This document shows positions 24,000-32,294 of a stretch of 49,546 nt of DNA, piece by piece; positions within the stretch are counted from its first letter, which is position 1, and each line of letters starts with the position of its first letter. The translations under genes were made by a program, and so were the position numbers. The notes beneath the pieces were generated by a model. The model searched no databases and was not told the origin of the DNA. It was given only the letters and a program-made list of their open reading frames with translations. This DNA comes from Planctomycetota bacterium (GTDB lineage: Bacteria > Planctomycetota > J058), in NCBI GenBank assembly GCA_019636275.1, contig JAHBXY010000057.1, positions 1 to 49,546 on the forward strand. Direction: 5' to 3'.

Positions 24000-26915
24000 T
24001 CAGGGGCGCGCGCCGAGGACCAGGCCGATCGGCACGGAGTCGCCGTAGAAGTCGCTCTCCGTCCGCAGCTCCGCCTGGACGACCTCGTCGAGCGGCCGCA
24101 GCGTGCGCGCGTCGACGCCGCGCCGCTCCAGCCAGGCGCGCGCGCGGGCGCGCAGGTCGTCGGGGACGTCGCGCGAGCGGTCGCCGGTGCGGCGCGCGAG
24201 CTGCACGCACGCGAACGCCACCTCGTCGCCGCGCGCGTCGGTGGCGATCAGCCGCGCGAGCCAGCCGGCCGCCACGTCGGGCGGGACCAGCCGGTCGAGC
24301 GGGCCGTAGAGCGGCGCGCGCCCGCCGAGCCGCCCCAGCGCCCAGGGCCCCCAGCGGGGCGGCGCCTTGCCCTTCTCGAGCTGCTCGACGAGCAGGTCGC
24401 CGAGCTGCCGCTTGCGCCGCGGCGGGATCAGCTCGAGGCTCGCGACCAGGCGCCACAGCTCCGCCAGCTCCTGCTTGTCGGCCTTCTTCTGGCCGAGGAG
24501 CTGCGCCTGGATGCGCGAGAGGATCGCCTCCTGCTGCCCGGGCTTGAGCCCGCCGGCGACGCGGCGGAAGGCGACCAGCCACTCGAGGTCGACCGCCTCC
24601 TTGCCCGGGTGCGCGGGGCCCTCGAGGAAGACCTTCCACATGCTGCCCACGCGGTCGAAGTCGAGCGTGGCGCCGAAGCCGGGCCGCAGGCAGAAGCCGA
24701 CCAGGTTCAGCCAGCGGGCCTCGTGGGCGGGCGAGCGGCGGCGGGCGGCCTGGTCCTCGAGGAGGGCGTCGAACAGGGCGCGGATCACCGGCACGGGCCA
24801 GGTCTCGCGGGGCCCGCCGAGGACCTCCTCGAGCTCCTTGCCCAGGCCCTCGAGCGCGCGCGCCTCGCTGGCCGGCTTCCGGAAGCGCGACACGGCGTGC
24901 TTCCTGGCGCGGTCGACCCGCTCCGGGTCGACCGCGCGCTCGCCCGCCCCGTAGGCGTCGGGGGGCAGCTCGCGGTCGACGGCGGCCAGGCGCGCCGACG
25001 CGGCGCCCGGCCGCTCGGGGCCCGCGTCGCGCGGGATCGGCCCCTCGCCCGAGGCGTCGTCGCGCGGGCGGGTGTCGAGCTCGAGGCGCCAGCGGCGGTC
25101 GGCGCCCTTCTCCTGCAGCCAGATCTCGAGCGTCCCCAGCTCGGTGTAGCGGGCCACGAGCTCGACCGGGATCGTGCGCTCGCGGCCCGTCGCGCGCTTG
25201 CCGGCGCGGATGATCGTGTGCAGCGGCGCCAGCTCCTCGAGCTGCTCGGGGTCGACCGGCAGGAGCGCGCCGGCCGCGTCGTCACGGCCGGTGGCCGTGT
25301 GGAAGGGGAACACGACCGGCGTGTTGGCGCGCACCTCGAGCGGGTGATCGGAGATCGTCACCACGCCGCCCTCCTCCAGGCCGCGCGGGATCAGGCACAT
25401 CGCCGTCCGCTCGCCGCCGCCGGCGCGCACCTCGAGGTAGTAGGCGCGGCCCGCGCCGCTCTTGATCCGCGTCCCCTTGCCGCGGCGGACGAGGCCGTAA
25501 TAGGCGGCGCCGTGGGCCACGGCCAGGTCGAGGTCGCTGCCCTCGAGCTCGCGCGGGCGCTCCTGCCACGAGGCCAGGACGTCGAGCACGCGCTCGCGCA
25601 GGGCGGCCGTCTTGAACACGCCGCCGTTGAACAGCACGTGGTCGACCCGGGCGAGCGGGGCGCCCGGCGGCGCGTGCCGGGCCAGGAACCGGCGCAGGTG
25701 GCGCGTGACGGCCGGGTCGGGCTCGTAGGGCAGCCCCAGCTCCTTGAGGCCGACCTTGCGCCGCGGCAGCGGCTCGTCGGCCGTGACGCGGGGGAAGAAG
25801 CCCTCGAGGACGGCCTCGAGCACCTCGGCGCGCCCGAGGTCCGTGCGCAGCGTGCCGCCGATCAGCCGCGCGCCGCGCCCCGTGACCACGATCGGCGCCG
25901 ACTCGACCTGCCCCTCGAGGAGCTTCTCCTTCGCGTCGCGGCAGGCGATCACCAGGCCGGTCCACTCGCGCAGGTCGAGCTTCTTGCCCAGCCGCTCCTC
26001 GACGCGCCGAGCGAGCGCGTGGTCCATGTTGTCGCCGCCGAGCAGCAGGTGCTCGCCGACGGCCACGCGCTCGAAGCCCGGCGGCTCGACCTCGTCGTCG
26101 GCGCCGGCGACGGCCGGCGGCCGGTAGTCGGTGACGCGGATGAGCGAGAGGTCGGTCGTGCCGCCGCCCACGTCGCAGACGAGGATCGTCTGGCCGGGCG
26201 CCAGGACGTCGGGCCACTCGGCCTCGTGGGAGGCGATCCAGGCGTAGAGGGCCGCCGTCGGCTCCTCGATGAGCACCGCGTCCTCGAGGCCGGCCTCGTG
26301 GACCGCCTGCACGGTGAGCTCGCGCGCCACCTCGTCGAACGACGCCGGCAGGGTGACGACGACGTCGGCGCGCTCGAGGCGCTTCTTGTCGTCGTCGCGC
26401 GCCTGCGCGTGGTTCCACGCGTCGCGGACGTGCCGCAGGAGCGCGGCCTCGACGGCGATCGGCGAGACCTTCTGCACCTCGTCGGGCGCCCCCCAGGGGA
26501 GGATCGCGGCCTTGCGGTCGACGCCCGGGTGGCAGAGCCACGACTTGGCCGAGGTGATCAGCCGGTCGGGCGTGAGCGCGCCGCGCTGGCGGGCGAGCTG
26601 CCCGCACACGAGCGGCGCCGCCCCCTCGGGGTCCCACGGCAGCGCCACCTGCGCCCCGGCCAGCTCGTGGGGGCCGCGCACGTAGGCGGCCGAGGGCAGG
26701 GTGCGCAGGGGCCGCACGACGCCCGGGTCGGTGAGCTGCGGCAGGTCGAACGACCGCACCGCGCGGGCCAGCCGCCCCGACTGCCGGTCGACCCAGGCGA
26801 GCGCGGTGTTGGTCGTGCCGAGGTCGATCCCCACGACCAGCCGCGTGCGGGCGATCACGCCGGTCGGCATGCGCCGGCGCTGCGCGCTGCGGAGGGGGTC
26901 GTGGGGGTCTGACAT
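24000..26915 (-). CDS. Large Hsp70-family protein (DnaK-like ATPase with long C-terminal extension, DUF3731 type)
   Basis: 971 residues. ATG 26915 has no Shine-Dalgarno but TATAAA ends 8 nt before it. The Hsp70 ATPase occupies about 25-560: phosphate 1 VGIDLGTTNTALAW, EEPTAALYAW, phosphate 2 VCDVGGGTTDLSLI, GGDNMDHALARR, adenosine motif LFNGGVFKTAALRER and AHGAAYYGLVRRG. A beta-rich region follows (about 560-690) and then a 280-residue helical C-terminal part that resembles the DUF3731 extension known in large Hsp70 homologues. No EEVD-type tail or ordinary substrate-binding lid is visible. It follows a second Hsp70 and a DUF2760 gene on the same strand with a 66-bp gap. It is probably a specialised chaperone; clients are unknown. 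Confidence 0.87.
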   Translation of the reverse strand: MSDPHDPLRSAQRRRMPTGVIARTRLVVGIDLGTTNTALAWVDRQSGRLARAVRSFDLPQLTDPGVVRPLRTLPSAAYVRGPHELAGAQVALPWDPEGAAPLVCGQLARQRGALTPDRLITSAKSWLCHPGVDRKAAILPWGAPDEVQKVSPIAVEAALLRHVRDAWNHAQARDDDKKRLERADVVVTLPASFDEVARELTVQAVHEAGLEDAVLIEEPTAALYAWIASHEAEWPDVLAPGQTILVCDVGGGTTDLSLIRVTDYRPPAVAGADDEVEPPGFERVAVGEHLLLGGDNMDHALARRVEERLGKKLDLREWTGLVIACRDAKEKLLEGQVESAPIVVTGRGARLIGGTLRTDLGRAEVLEAVLEGFFPRVTADEPLPRRKVGLKELGLPYEPDPAVTRHLRRFLARHAPPGAPLARVDHVLFNGGVFKTAALRERVLDVLASWQERPRELEGSDLDLAVAHGAAYYGLVRRGKGTRIKSGAGRAYYLEVRAGGGERTAMCLIPRGLEEGGVVTISDHPLEVRANTPVVFPFHTATGRDDAAGALLPVDPEQLEELAPLHTIIRAGKRATGRERTIPVELVARYTELGTLEIWLQEKGADRRWRLELDTRPRDDASGEGPIPRDAGPERPGAASARLAAVDRELPPDAYGAGERAVDPERVDRARKHAVSRFRKPASEARALEGLGKELEEVLGGPRETWPVPVIRALFDALLEDQAARRRSPAHEARWLNLVGFCLRPGFGATLDFDRVGSMWKVFLEGPAHPGKEAVDLEWLVAFRRVAGGLKPGQQEAILSRIQAQLLGQKKADKQELAELWRLVASLELIPPRRKRQLGDLLVEQLEKGKAPPRWGPWALGRLGGRAPLYGPLDRLVPPDVAAGWLARLIATDARGDEVAFACVQLARRTGDRSRDVPDDLRARARAWLERRGVDARTLRPLDEVVQAELRTESDFYGDSVPIGLVLGARP

Positions 26916-26923
26916 GGGAGGCC

Positions 26924-26929
26924 TTTATA
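26924..26929 (-). promoter_or_regulatory. TATAAA -10 box, 8 nt before the large Hsp70 start
   Basis: The minus strand reads TATAAA-GGCCTCCC-ATG. The initiation site would fall on or next to the ATG, giving a leaderless mRNA and an internal promoter within the DUF2760-Hsp70-Hsp70 operon. Confidence 0.45.
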
Positions 26930-26981
26930 CACCCGGGGCTCGGGCGGGAGGCGCGGCCCCACCCGGGCCGCAGTGTGCGGT

Positions 26982-28799
26982 CTACCCGCCCTCCCGCACG
27001 TTCCACTCCAGCCGGTAGCGCTGGCCGCCCTTCGTCACGCAGTGGACCTCGAGCGTCCCGACCTCGGTCACGGTCGAGCGCAGGGTCACCGGGACCGTGG
27101 CGCCGGCCGCCTGCCCCTCGGCGGGCGGCAAGGCGACCTGCAGAGGCGCGAGCTCGACCAGCTCGCCCTCGTCCCAGCGGTCGACGAGGCGCCCGGCCGG
27201 GTCGTCCTTGCGGGTCGTCGAGGCCAGGAAGCGGAAGTCGGCCGGCTCGCCGACGAGGAGGGCCAGCTCCTTGCCGGGCAGGTCGACCGAGGTCCCCTCC
27301 TCCATGCCGAACGGCGCCACGCACAGGGCCTTGATCGGCGCCGGGAGCCCCGGGACCGCCGGCAGCGTCGACTCGATGCCGATGTAGTAGGTGCGCGCCG
27401 TGCCGCCGCGGATGCGCACGCCGCGCCCGCGGCGCACGAGGCCGTAGTAGGCCGCGCCGCGCGACACGGCCAGGTCGAGGTCCTCGCCCTCGAGCACCTT
27501 GGGCGGCGCGCCCAGCCAGCCGGCGAGCGCGTCGACCGTGGCCCGCCGCAGCGGCGGCGCCTTGAACACGCCGCCGTTGAAGAGCAGCGCCGTGGGCTGC
27601 GCCTGCCGGCCGACGAACGCGGCGATGTGCCGCGTGATCGCCGCGTCGGCCTCGAAGGGCAGCCCCAGCTCCGAGAGGCCGGCGGCGCGGCGGCGGGTCG
27701 GGCGGTCGTCCTTGCCGCAGGCGGGGAAGAAGCCCTGGACGGCGACCCCCTCGACCTCCTCGCGGGTGAGCGTCGTCTTGAGCGAGCCGCCGATCAGCTT
27801 GCTGCCGCGGCCGAGGACGACGACGTCGGCCTGCGCGCGCTCCGGATCGCCGAGGAGCGCCTCCTTGGCGCCGCGCGCGGCGTGCCACAACGCGCGGCTC
27901 TGCCACGGGTCGAGGCCCTTGGCGCCGGCGGCCTCCAGCTTGCGCGCGGCCACGTGCGCCAGCGCCAGGTCCATGTTGTCGCCGCCGAGCAGCAGGTGCT
28001 CGCCCACCGCCACGCGCTCGAGCGTCAGGTTGCCCTGGCCGTCGTCGCGCACGGCGATCAGCGTGAGGTCGGTCGTGCCGCCGCCGACGTCGACGACGAG
28101 GACCACGTCCTCCTTGCCCACCTGCTCGCGCCACGCGTCGCCGCTGCGCTCGAGCCAGGCGTAGAACGCCGCCTGCGGCTCCTCGAGCAGGGTCACCCGC
28201 TCGAGCCCGGCCAGGCGCGCGGCCTCGAGGGTCAGCTCGCGCGCCTGCGGGTCGAACGACGCCGGCACGCACAGGAGCACCTCCTGCTCGCCGAGGGCCA
28301 AGGCGTCGTCGCCCTGGGCCATCGCGTGGTCCCAGGCGTTGCGGATGTGGACGAGGACCCGCCGGGCCGCCTCGAGCGGCGAGACCTTCGGCACCTCGTC
28401 CTCGGACGGCACCCCCCAGGGCAGGATCGCCTCGCGCCGGTCGACGCCCGCGTGGCACAACCACGACTTGTGCGAGCTGACGAGGCGGTCGGGCACCTTG
28501 GCGCCCTGCTCGCTCGCCAGGAGGCCGAGCACGGTCGCCGGCTCCGGCGGCTCGAACGGCAGGGCCCGCGCCTTGTCGGCCAGCTCCTGCCCGGCGAGGT
28601 AGAGGTTCGACGGGAGCTGCGGGCGCGCCTCGACGACGCCCGGCCGCACGAGCTGCGGCACGGGGAACACGGTCACGGGGCCCTTCTCGGCGCGCAGGTC
28701 GACGTAGGCCACGGCGCTGTTGGTCGTGCCCAGGTCGACGCCGACCACGAACGCCGGCTCGCGCGGGCCGCCCTTGCCCCTGGCCTTGGCGGCGCTCAC
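26982..28799 (-). CDS. Second Hsp70-family protein (short form)
   Basis: 605 residues from GTG 28799, which overlaps the stop of the DUF2760 gene by 4 nt (GTGA) and so is translationally coupled. The ATPase domain is complete: VGVDLGTTNSAVAYV, EEPQAAFYAW, VVDVGGGTTDLTLIA, GGDNMDLALAHV, LFNGGVFKAPPLRR and SRGAAYYGLVRRG. After it comes only a short beta domain ending in RYRLEWNVREGG, so it lacks the long extension of its neighbour. The two Hsp70 proteins share the same block order (KSWLCH, GVDR, ILPWG, KVSP), which points to an old duplication. They probably work as a pair with the DUF2760 protein. No DnaJ or GrpE gene is recognised in the window. Confidence 0.88.
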   Translation of the reverse strand: MSAAKARGKGGPREPAFVVGVDLGTTNSAVAYVDLRAEKGPVTVFPVPQLVRPGVVEARPQLPSNLYLAGQELADKARALPFEPPEPATVLGLLASEQGAKVPDRLVSSHKSWLCHAGVDRREAILPWGVPSEDEVPKVSPLEAARRVLVHIRNAWDHAMAQGDDALALGEQEVLLCVPASFDPQARELTLEAARLAGLERVTLLEEPQAAFYAWLERSGDAWREQVGKEDVVLVVDVGGGTTDLTLIAVRDDGQGNLTLERVAVGEHLLLGGDNMDLALAHVAARKLEAAGAKGLDPWQSRALWHAARGAKEALLGDPERAQADVVVLGRGSKLIGGSLKTTLTREEVEGVAVQGFFPACGKDDRPTRRRAAGLSELGLPFEADAAITRHIAAFVGRQAQPTALLFNGGVFKAPPLRRATVDALAGWLGAPPKVLEGEDLDLAVSRGAAYYGLVRRGRGVRIRGGTARTYYIGIESTLPAVPGLPAPIKALCVAPFGMEEGTSVDLPGKELALLVGEPADFRFLASTTRKDDPAGRLVDRWDEGELVELAPLQVALPPAEGQAAGATVPVTLRSTVTEVGTLEVHCVTKGGQRYRLEWNVREGG

Positions 28800-29521
28800 A
28801 GCTCGACCTCCGCCGGGGCGAGCACGCGCGCGTCGAGCGTCTCGGAGACCGGGACGTGGACCTTCGTCGTGCGCCAGCCGTGGTGCATGAGGGTGCCCGC
28901 GAACGGCGGGTCGCCCTTGACCTTGCCCGTGAGCTGGATCGCGACCGGGTCGAAGCCCGGCGGGACCTCGACGTTCGAGCTCTCCTCGCCGGGGAGGATC
29001 GGCTCGAGGCCCAGCGCCTCGTCGAGGACCTTGCGGCAGCCGCGGTGGATGTCGCGCACGGCGGCGCCCACCTGCTCGTCCGAGTAGCCGTCGACGTCCT
29101 CCATGACGAAGTCGATGAACCGCCCGGCGCGCTGCAGCCAGCCGAGCAGCGCCAGGGCCCCGTCGTCGCGGGCGGCGGTCAGCTTGCCCTCCGCGCCCTC
29201 GCGCGCGGCCCGCGCCTCCTCGACCCGCGCCTGCGTCCGATCGACCTCGGCCCGGGCCTCGGCCAGGCGGCCGTCGAGCTCGGCCTTCTCGCGCCGCGCC
29301 GCCTCGCGCTCGCGTTCGAGGGCCTCGCGCGTCTGGCGCACGTCGGCCAGCTCCTTGCGCAGGTCCTCGACCTGCTGCCGCAGCTCGCCCGCCTCGCGGG
29401 CCAGGCGCTCGCGCTCCTGTCGCTTGTCCTCCGGCTCGGCCGGCGGCGGCAGGGCGCGCGGCGGCAGGCCGCGACCGAACAGCACGGCGAAGAAGCACTG
29501 GATCGCCAGGATCAGCCGCAC
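28796..29521 (-). CDS. DUF2760 family protein with N-terminal hydrophobic segment and coiled coil
   Basis: 241 residues, GTG start with GAGAGGAG 6 nt upstream. A short hydrophobic N-terminus (LILAIQCFFAVLFG) may anchor it to the membrane. A Glu/Arg/Ala coiled coil covers about 33-112. The DUF2760 core (about 115-241) has the family landmarks ALALLGWLQRAGRFIDFVMED, YSDEQVGAAVRDIHRGCRKVL, VPPGFDPVAIQLTG, PPFAGTLMHHGWRTTKV and the C-terminal LAPAEVEL. Function is not known. The gene is known to travel with one or two Hsp70-like genes, as here. It may be a dedicated partner or membrane receptor of the Hsp70 pair; this is inference from linkage. Confidence 0.88.
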   Translation of the reverse strand: MRLILAIQCFFAVLFGRGLPPRALPPPAEPEDKRQERERLAREAGELRQQVEDLRKELADVRQTREALEREREAARREKAELDGRLAEARAEVDRTQARVEEARAAREGAEGKLTAARDDGALALLGWLQRAGRFIDFVMEDVDGYSDEQVGAAVRDIHRGCRKVLDEALGLEPILPGEESSNVEVPPGFDPVAIQLTGKVKGDPPFAGTLMHHGWRTTKVHVPVSETLDARVLAPAEVEL

Positions 29522-29827
29522 CGCACGCTCCTCTCTCGGGTCCGAGCCCTCATCCTAAGGCGCACCACCGTCAACGGTGTGGCGTCCGGCTCCTCCTCAC
29601 CCACGGGCCCCGGCGCTCGCGCCCACCTGTGGCGCGTCTCCACGGGCCGGGGCGCGTCGCCACGGGTCGGAGGCGTCCGGCCCGCGCCGTGGCGCGTCTG
29701 CCGGCGCCCCGCCGCACCGGCCCGCCTCGTGCTGAGGTCAGGGGCCGAGAGACCGCCCCTGGCCAGGCGGCCGCGCAGCGACGGCGCGGTCCCGCGCGGG
29801 CCAGGCGTGTCCCCGGAGGGAGGCTCC
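29522..29827. other. Gene-free divergent spacer with short direct repeats
   Basis: 306 bp between the DUF2760 gene and the lipoprotein gene. GTGGCGCGTCT occurs at 29629-29639 and 29689-29699 (60-bp spacing) and CCACGGGYC three times between. ACCGTCAACGGT near 29570 is a near-palindrome. No ORF of good quality was seen. Promoters for both flanking genes must lie here, but none is convincing. Confidence 0.4.
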
Positions 29828-30277
29828 ATGGCTCCACGCGCGTCCCTGTGGGCGGCGCCGCTCGCGGCGCTCCTGTTCGGCTGCACCGGCCCCGCGCTTC
29901 CTCCGGCCGACCTGACCGCCGGCTACCCGGGCCGCCCCTACACCGACGGCGCGTGGGAGCGGCCGGCCCGGCCGGACTGGCCCGGCCGGCCCTATCCGGA
30001 CGGCGCGTGGGGTCAGCCGCGCCCGGGCAAGTCGCGCTTCGGCGACCCGGACTGGCGCTACGGCGAGTTCCGGCCGCGGCACGTCGACCCGGACGTGCTC
30101 CTGTTCAACCCCGACGTGCAGGAGCAGATCGACGACTCGCCGGCCGGCGTGCGCGTCTCCGAGTTCCCGCGCGGCCGGGACAACACGCGCCTGTTCGTCG
30201 TCGTGTCGAGCGAGGACGACACCAGCCCCGGGCCCACGCCGGGCGGGGGGATGGCCGTGATCCGGGTCCCGTTCTGA
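29828..30277 (+). CDS. Small secreted lipoprotein with repeated PGRPYxDGAW motif
   Basis: 149 residues, ATG 29828 with GGAGGGAGG 5 nt upstream. The signal peptide ends in a lipobox LLFGC (lipidated Cys19). The mature part has two copies of PGRPYxDGAW (GRPYTDGAWERP, GRPYPDGAWGQP) in a Pro/Trp/Arg-rich region, then a short domain with DPDVLLFNPDVQEQIDD and an ending VVVSSEDD...MAVIRVPF. I do not recognise a family. It probably sits on the outside of a membrane. The much longer upstream frame is a shadow over the DUF2760 region. Confidence 0.65.
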   Translation: MAPRASLWAAPLAALLFGCTGPALPPADLTAGYPGRPYTDGAWERPARPDWPGRPYPDGAWGQPRPGKSRFGDPDWRYGEFRPRHVDPDVLLFNPDVQEQIDDSPAGVRVSEFPRGRDNTRLFVVVSSEDDTSPGPTPGGGMAVIRVPF

Positions 30278-30280
30278 CGG

Positions 30281-30350
30281 CGGCGAGTCCTGTCTAGACC
30301 GCGCGCGCGCCGCCGCGGCCAGCATCGTCGGCCGCAGCCGTCGATCACAC
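30281..30350 (-). repeat. Family A element, copy A5 (short)
   Basis: The minus strand begins GTGTGATCGACGGCTGCGG. The GTG TGA supplies the last Val codon and the stop of the Xaa-Pro aminopeptidase gene. It continues CCGACGATGCTGGCCGCGGCGGCGCGCGCGCGG with a central TCTAGA and a short 7-bp GGCGGCG/CGCCGCC pairing, then breaks off at the convergent lipoprotein gene. The tail of full copies is absent. Confidence 0.7.
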
Positions 30351-32072
30351 CTCGCGCGCGGCGGCGTAGCGCGCCAGCCAGGCGCGCTCCGCCTCGGTGA
30401 GCAGCGCCTGATCGAACAGCCGCTCGTCGAGGCGCGACGTCGTCAGCGGCACCACGTCGAGGAACCCGGGCGCGCCGGGCGCGGCGGCCAGCGTGACCAG
30501 GTTCTCGATGCGCACGCCGCCGAAGTCGGGCAGGTAGACGCCCGGCTCGATCGAGAAGACGTGGCCCTCCTCGAGCTTCACGGCGCCATTGGGCGAGACG
30601 CGCGGCGGGAACTCGTGCACGTTGATCCCGACGCCGTGGCCGGTGCCGTGGTTGAAGTCGAGGCCGGCGGCCCACAGCGGGGCGCGCGTGATCGCGTCGA
30701 GCTGGTCGCCGCGGGCACCGACGGGCAGGCGCGCCGACATGCCGGCGACCGCCGCCTTGAGCACGAGCGTGAAGTACCGCCGCTGCTCGGCGGTGGCCTC
30801 GGCGTGCGAGCCGGCGAGGAACGTCCGCGTCAGGTCGGTGGCGTAGCCCTCGGCGTAGTAGGCGCCCGTGTCGAGGAGCACGAGCTCGCCCGCGCGGATC
30901 ACGCGCTCCGGGTCGGGCGTGCCGTAGTGGATCACGGCGCCGTTCTTGCCGGCGGCGGCGATCACCTTGAACGAGAGCCCGGTGGCGCCCGAGGCCCGGA
31001 ACAGCCGCTCGACCTCGGCCGCGAGGTCGGCCTCGGTCACGGGCTCGCCCGCGTCGACGCGCCGGTGGACGTAGGCCTGCGCGGCCTCGACGACGGCGTC
31101 GGCGCGCGCGAACGCCGCGCGCATGGCCTTCAGCTCGGCCGGGTTCTTCTTCGCCTTGAGCGCGGCGACGGGGCTGGGCACGGGCACGGGCGTGGCGCCG
31201 CGGGCGCGGATCGCCTGGACGACGTCGGCGGTGACGCCGTCGGGGTCGTAGCCCACGCGGCCGGCCGGCAGGGCGGCCGTCCAGTCGGCCGGGTCGACGA
31301 GGCGCAGGGCCGCGCCGCGCGCCGCCAGCACCTCGGCCGGAACGCGGGCGCCGTCGAGCGCGACGTGGACCGCCGCGGGCGTGAGCACGCCGATCCCGCG
31401 GAAGGTGGCCTGGTAGGGGAAGTCGTCGCCGCGCAGGTTCGTGACCCAGGCCAGCTCGTCGAGGTGCTGGACGACGAAGCCCTGCACGTCGTGCTGGCGC
31501 AGGGCCTCGACCGCGCGGGCCACCTTCTCGGCCACCGTCAGGCCGACCGCCGCCTCGTCGACCCCGCGCACGGGCCGCTCGGGCGCGGCGATCGGGCCGC
31601 GGGCGCGCTCGAGGAGCGAGGGCTGCGTGGGCACGAGCGCGGCGCCGGTCGCCTGGAGCGCCTGGGTCAGCTCCTCCAGCTCCTTGAGGGCGAAGCGGTC
31701 CGGCTCATAGGCCACGCGCCGGGCGCCGTCGGCGACGACCTTCTTGACCAGCGCGAAGAGCGCGGCGCGGATCGACGTCCCGAGCGGCACGCGCTCGACC
31801 GCGAAGGGCGTCCCCGCCAGCTCCTGGTCGCCCTGGAGGTAGTAGCGGCCGTCGACGACGACCCAGGCCGCGTCGCGCGTGACGAGGGCGTCGCCCATGC
31901 TGCCGGTGAAGCCGGTGAGCCAGGCGCGGGTGCTCTCCTCGAGGGGGACGTACTCGTTGAGGTAGCGGTCGGTCGAGCGCACGATCACGGCGTCGAGCCC
32001 CTCGGCGCGCATGAGGTCGCGCACGGCGGCGACGCGCTGGGTGGTGGTGGCGGCGCGGGCTTCGACGATCAC
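30345..32072 (-). CDS. Xaa-Pro aminopeptidase (M24B metallopeptidase)
   Basis: 575 residues from GTG 32072, set by GGAGG 6 nt upstream; the open frame continues upstream without a better start. It has two N-terminal creatinase-like domains (TDRYLNEYVPLEE, WLTGFTGSMGDAL, YYLQGDQEL; HLDELAWVTNLRGDDFPY) and a C-terminal pita-bread catalytic domain. Dinuclear metal ligands are visible in LLDTGAYYAEGYATDLTRTF (two Asp), GTGHGVGINVHEFP (His), FSIEPGVYLP (Glu) and GVRIENLV (Glu). The three-domain length matches eukaryote-like aminopeptidase P1. It removes an N-terminal residue before proline, in the cytoplasm. TAGCCT at 32093-32098 (minus) is a likely -10. The last codon and stop lie inside a family A element. 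Confidence 0.92.
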   Translation of the reverse strand: MIVEARAATTTQRVAAVRDLMRAEGLDAVIVRSTDRYLNEYVPLEESTRAWLTGFTGSMGDALVTRDAAWVVVDGRYYLQGDQELAGTPFAVERVPLGTSIRAALFALVKKVVADGARRVAYEPDRFALKELEELTQALQATGAALVPTQPSLLERARGPIAAPERPVRGVDEAAVGLTVAEKVARAVEALRQHDVQGFVVQHLDELAWVTNLRGDDFPYQATFRGIGVLTPAAVHVALDGARVPAEVLAARGAALRLVDPADWTAALPAGRVGYDPDGVTADVVQAIRARGATPVPVPSPVAALKAKKNPAELKAMRAAFARADAVVEAAQAYVHRRVDAGEPVTEADLAAEVERLFRASGATGLSFKVIAAAGKNGAVIHYGTPDPERVIRAGELVLLDTGAYYAEGYATDLTRTFLAGSHAEATAEQRRYFTLVLKAAVAGMSARLPVGARGDQLDAITRAPLWAAGLDFNHGTGHGVGINVHEFPPRVSPNGAVKLEEGHVFSIEPGVYLPDFGGVRIENLVTLAAAPGAPGFLDVVPLTTSRLDERLFDQALLTEAERAWLARYAAAREV

Positions 32073-32092
32073 GGCGACCTCCAGGGGCGTCC

Positions 32093-32098
32093 AGGCTA
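32093..32098 (-). promoter_or_regulatory. Extended -10 box (TGC-TAGCCT) of the Xaa-Pro aminopeptidase gene
   Basis: The minus strand reads TGCTAGCCT about 20 nt before the GTG start, with TTCGAC 16 nt further upstream as a possible -35. A short leader with GGAGG results. Confidence 0.45.
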
Positions 32099-32280
32099 GC
32101 ACGGCCAGGGACGCGTCGAAGTCGGCGGGCCAGGGTGGTACGATCCGCGGGTCCCGGGACTCACCCCGGTCGATCGTCACGCGAGGGGCGTCCGCGGCGC
32201 GGGCGCCCCTCGGCGCTCCGGAGGTCTCAAGGCGGGCGAGCGGCGGCGCACCTCGCGACCCGCCGCGTGGCCGCTCCCCC

Positions 32281-32286
32281 TATCAT
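32281..32286 (+). promoter_or_regulatory. TATCAT hexamer 8 nt before the GT-C gene start
   Basis: TATCAT-GGGCGCCC-ATG with no Shine-Dalgarno. It fits a leaderless transcript; no clear -35 box. Confidence 0.4.
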
Positions 32287-32294
32287 GGGCGCCC

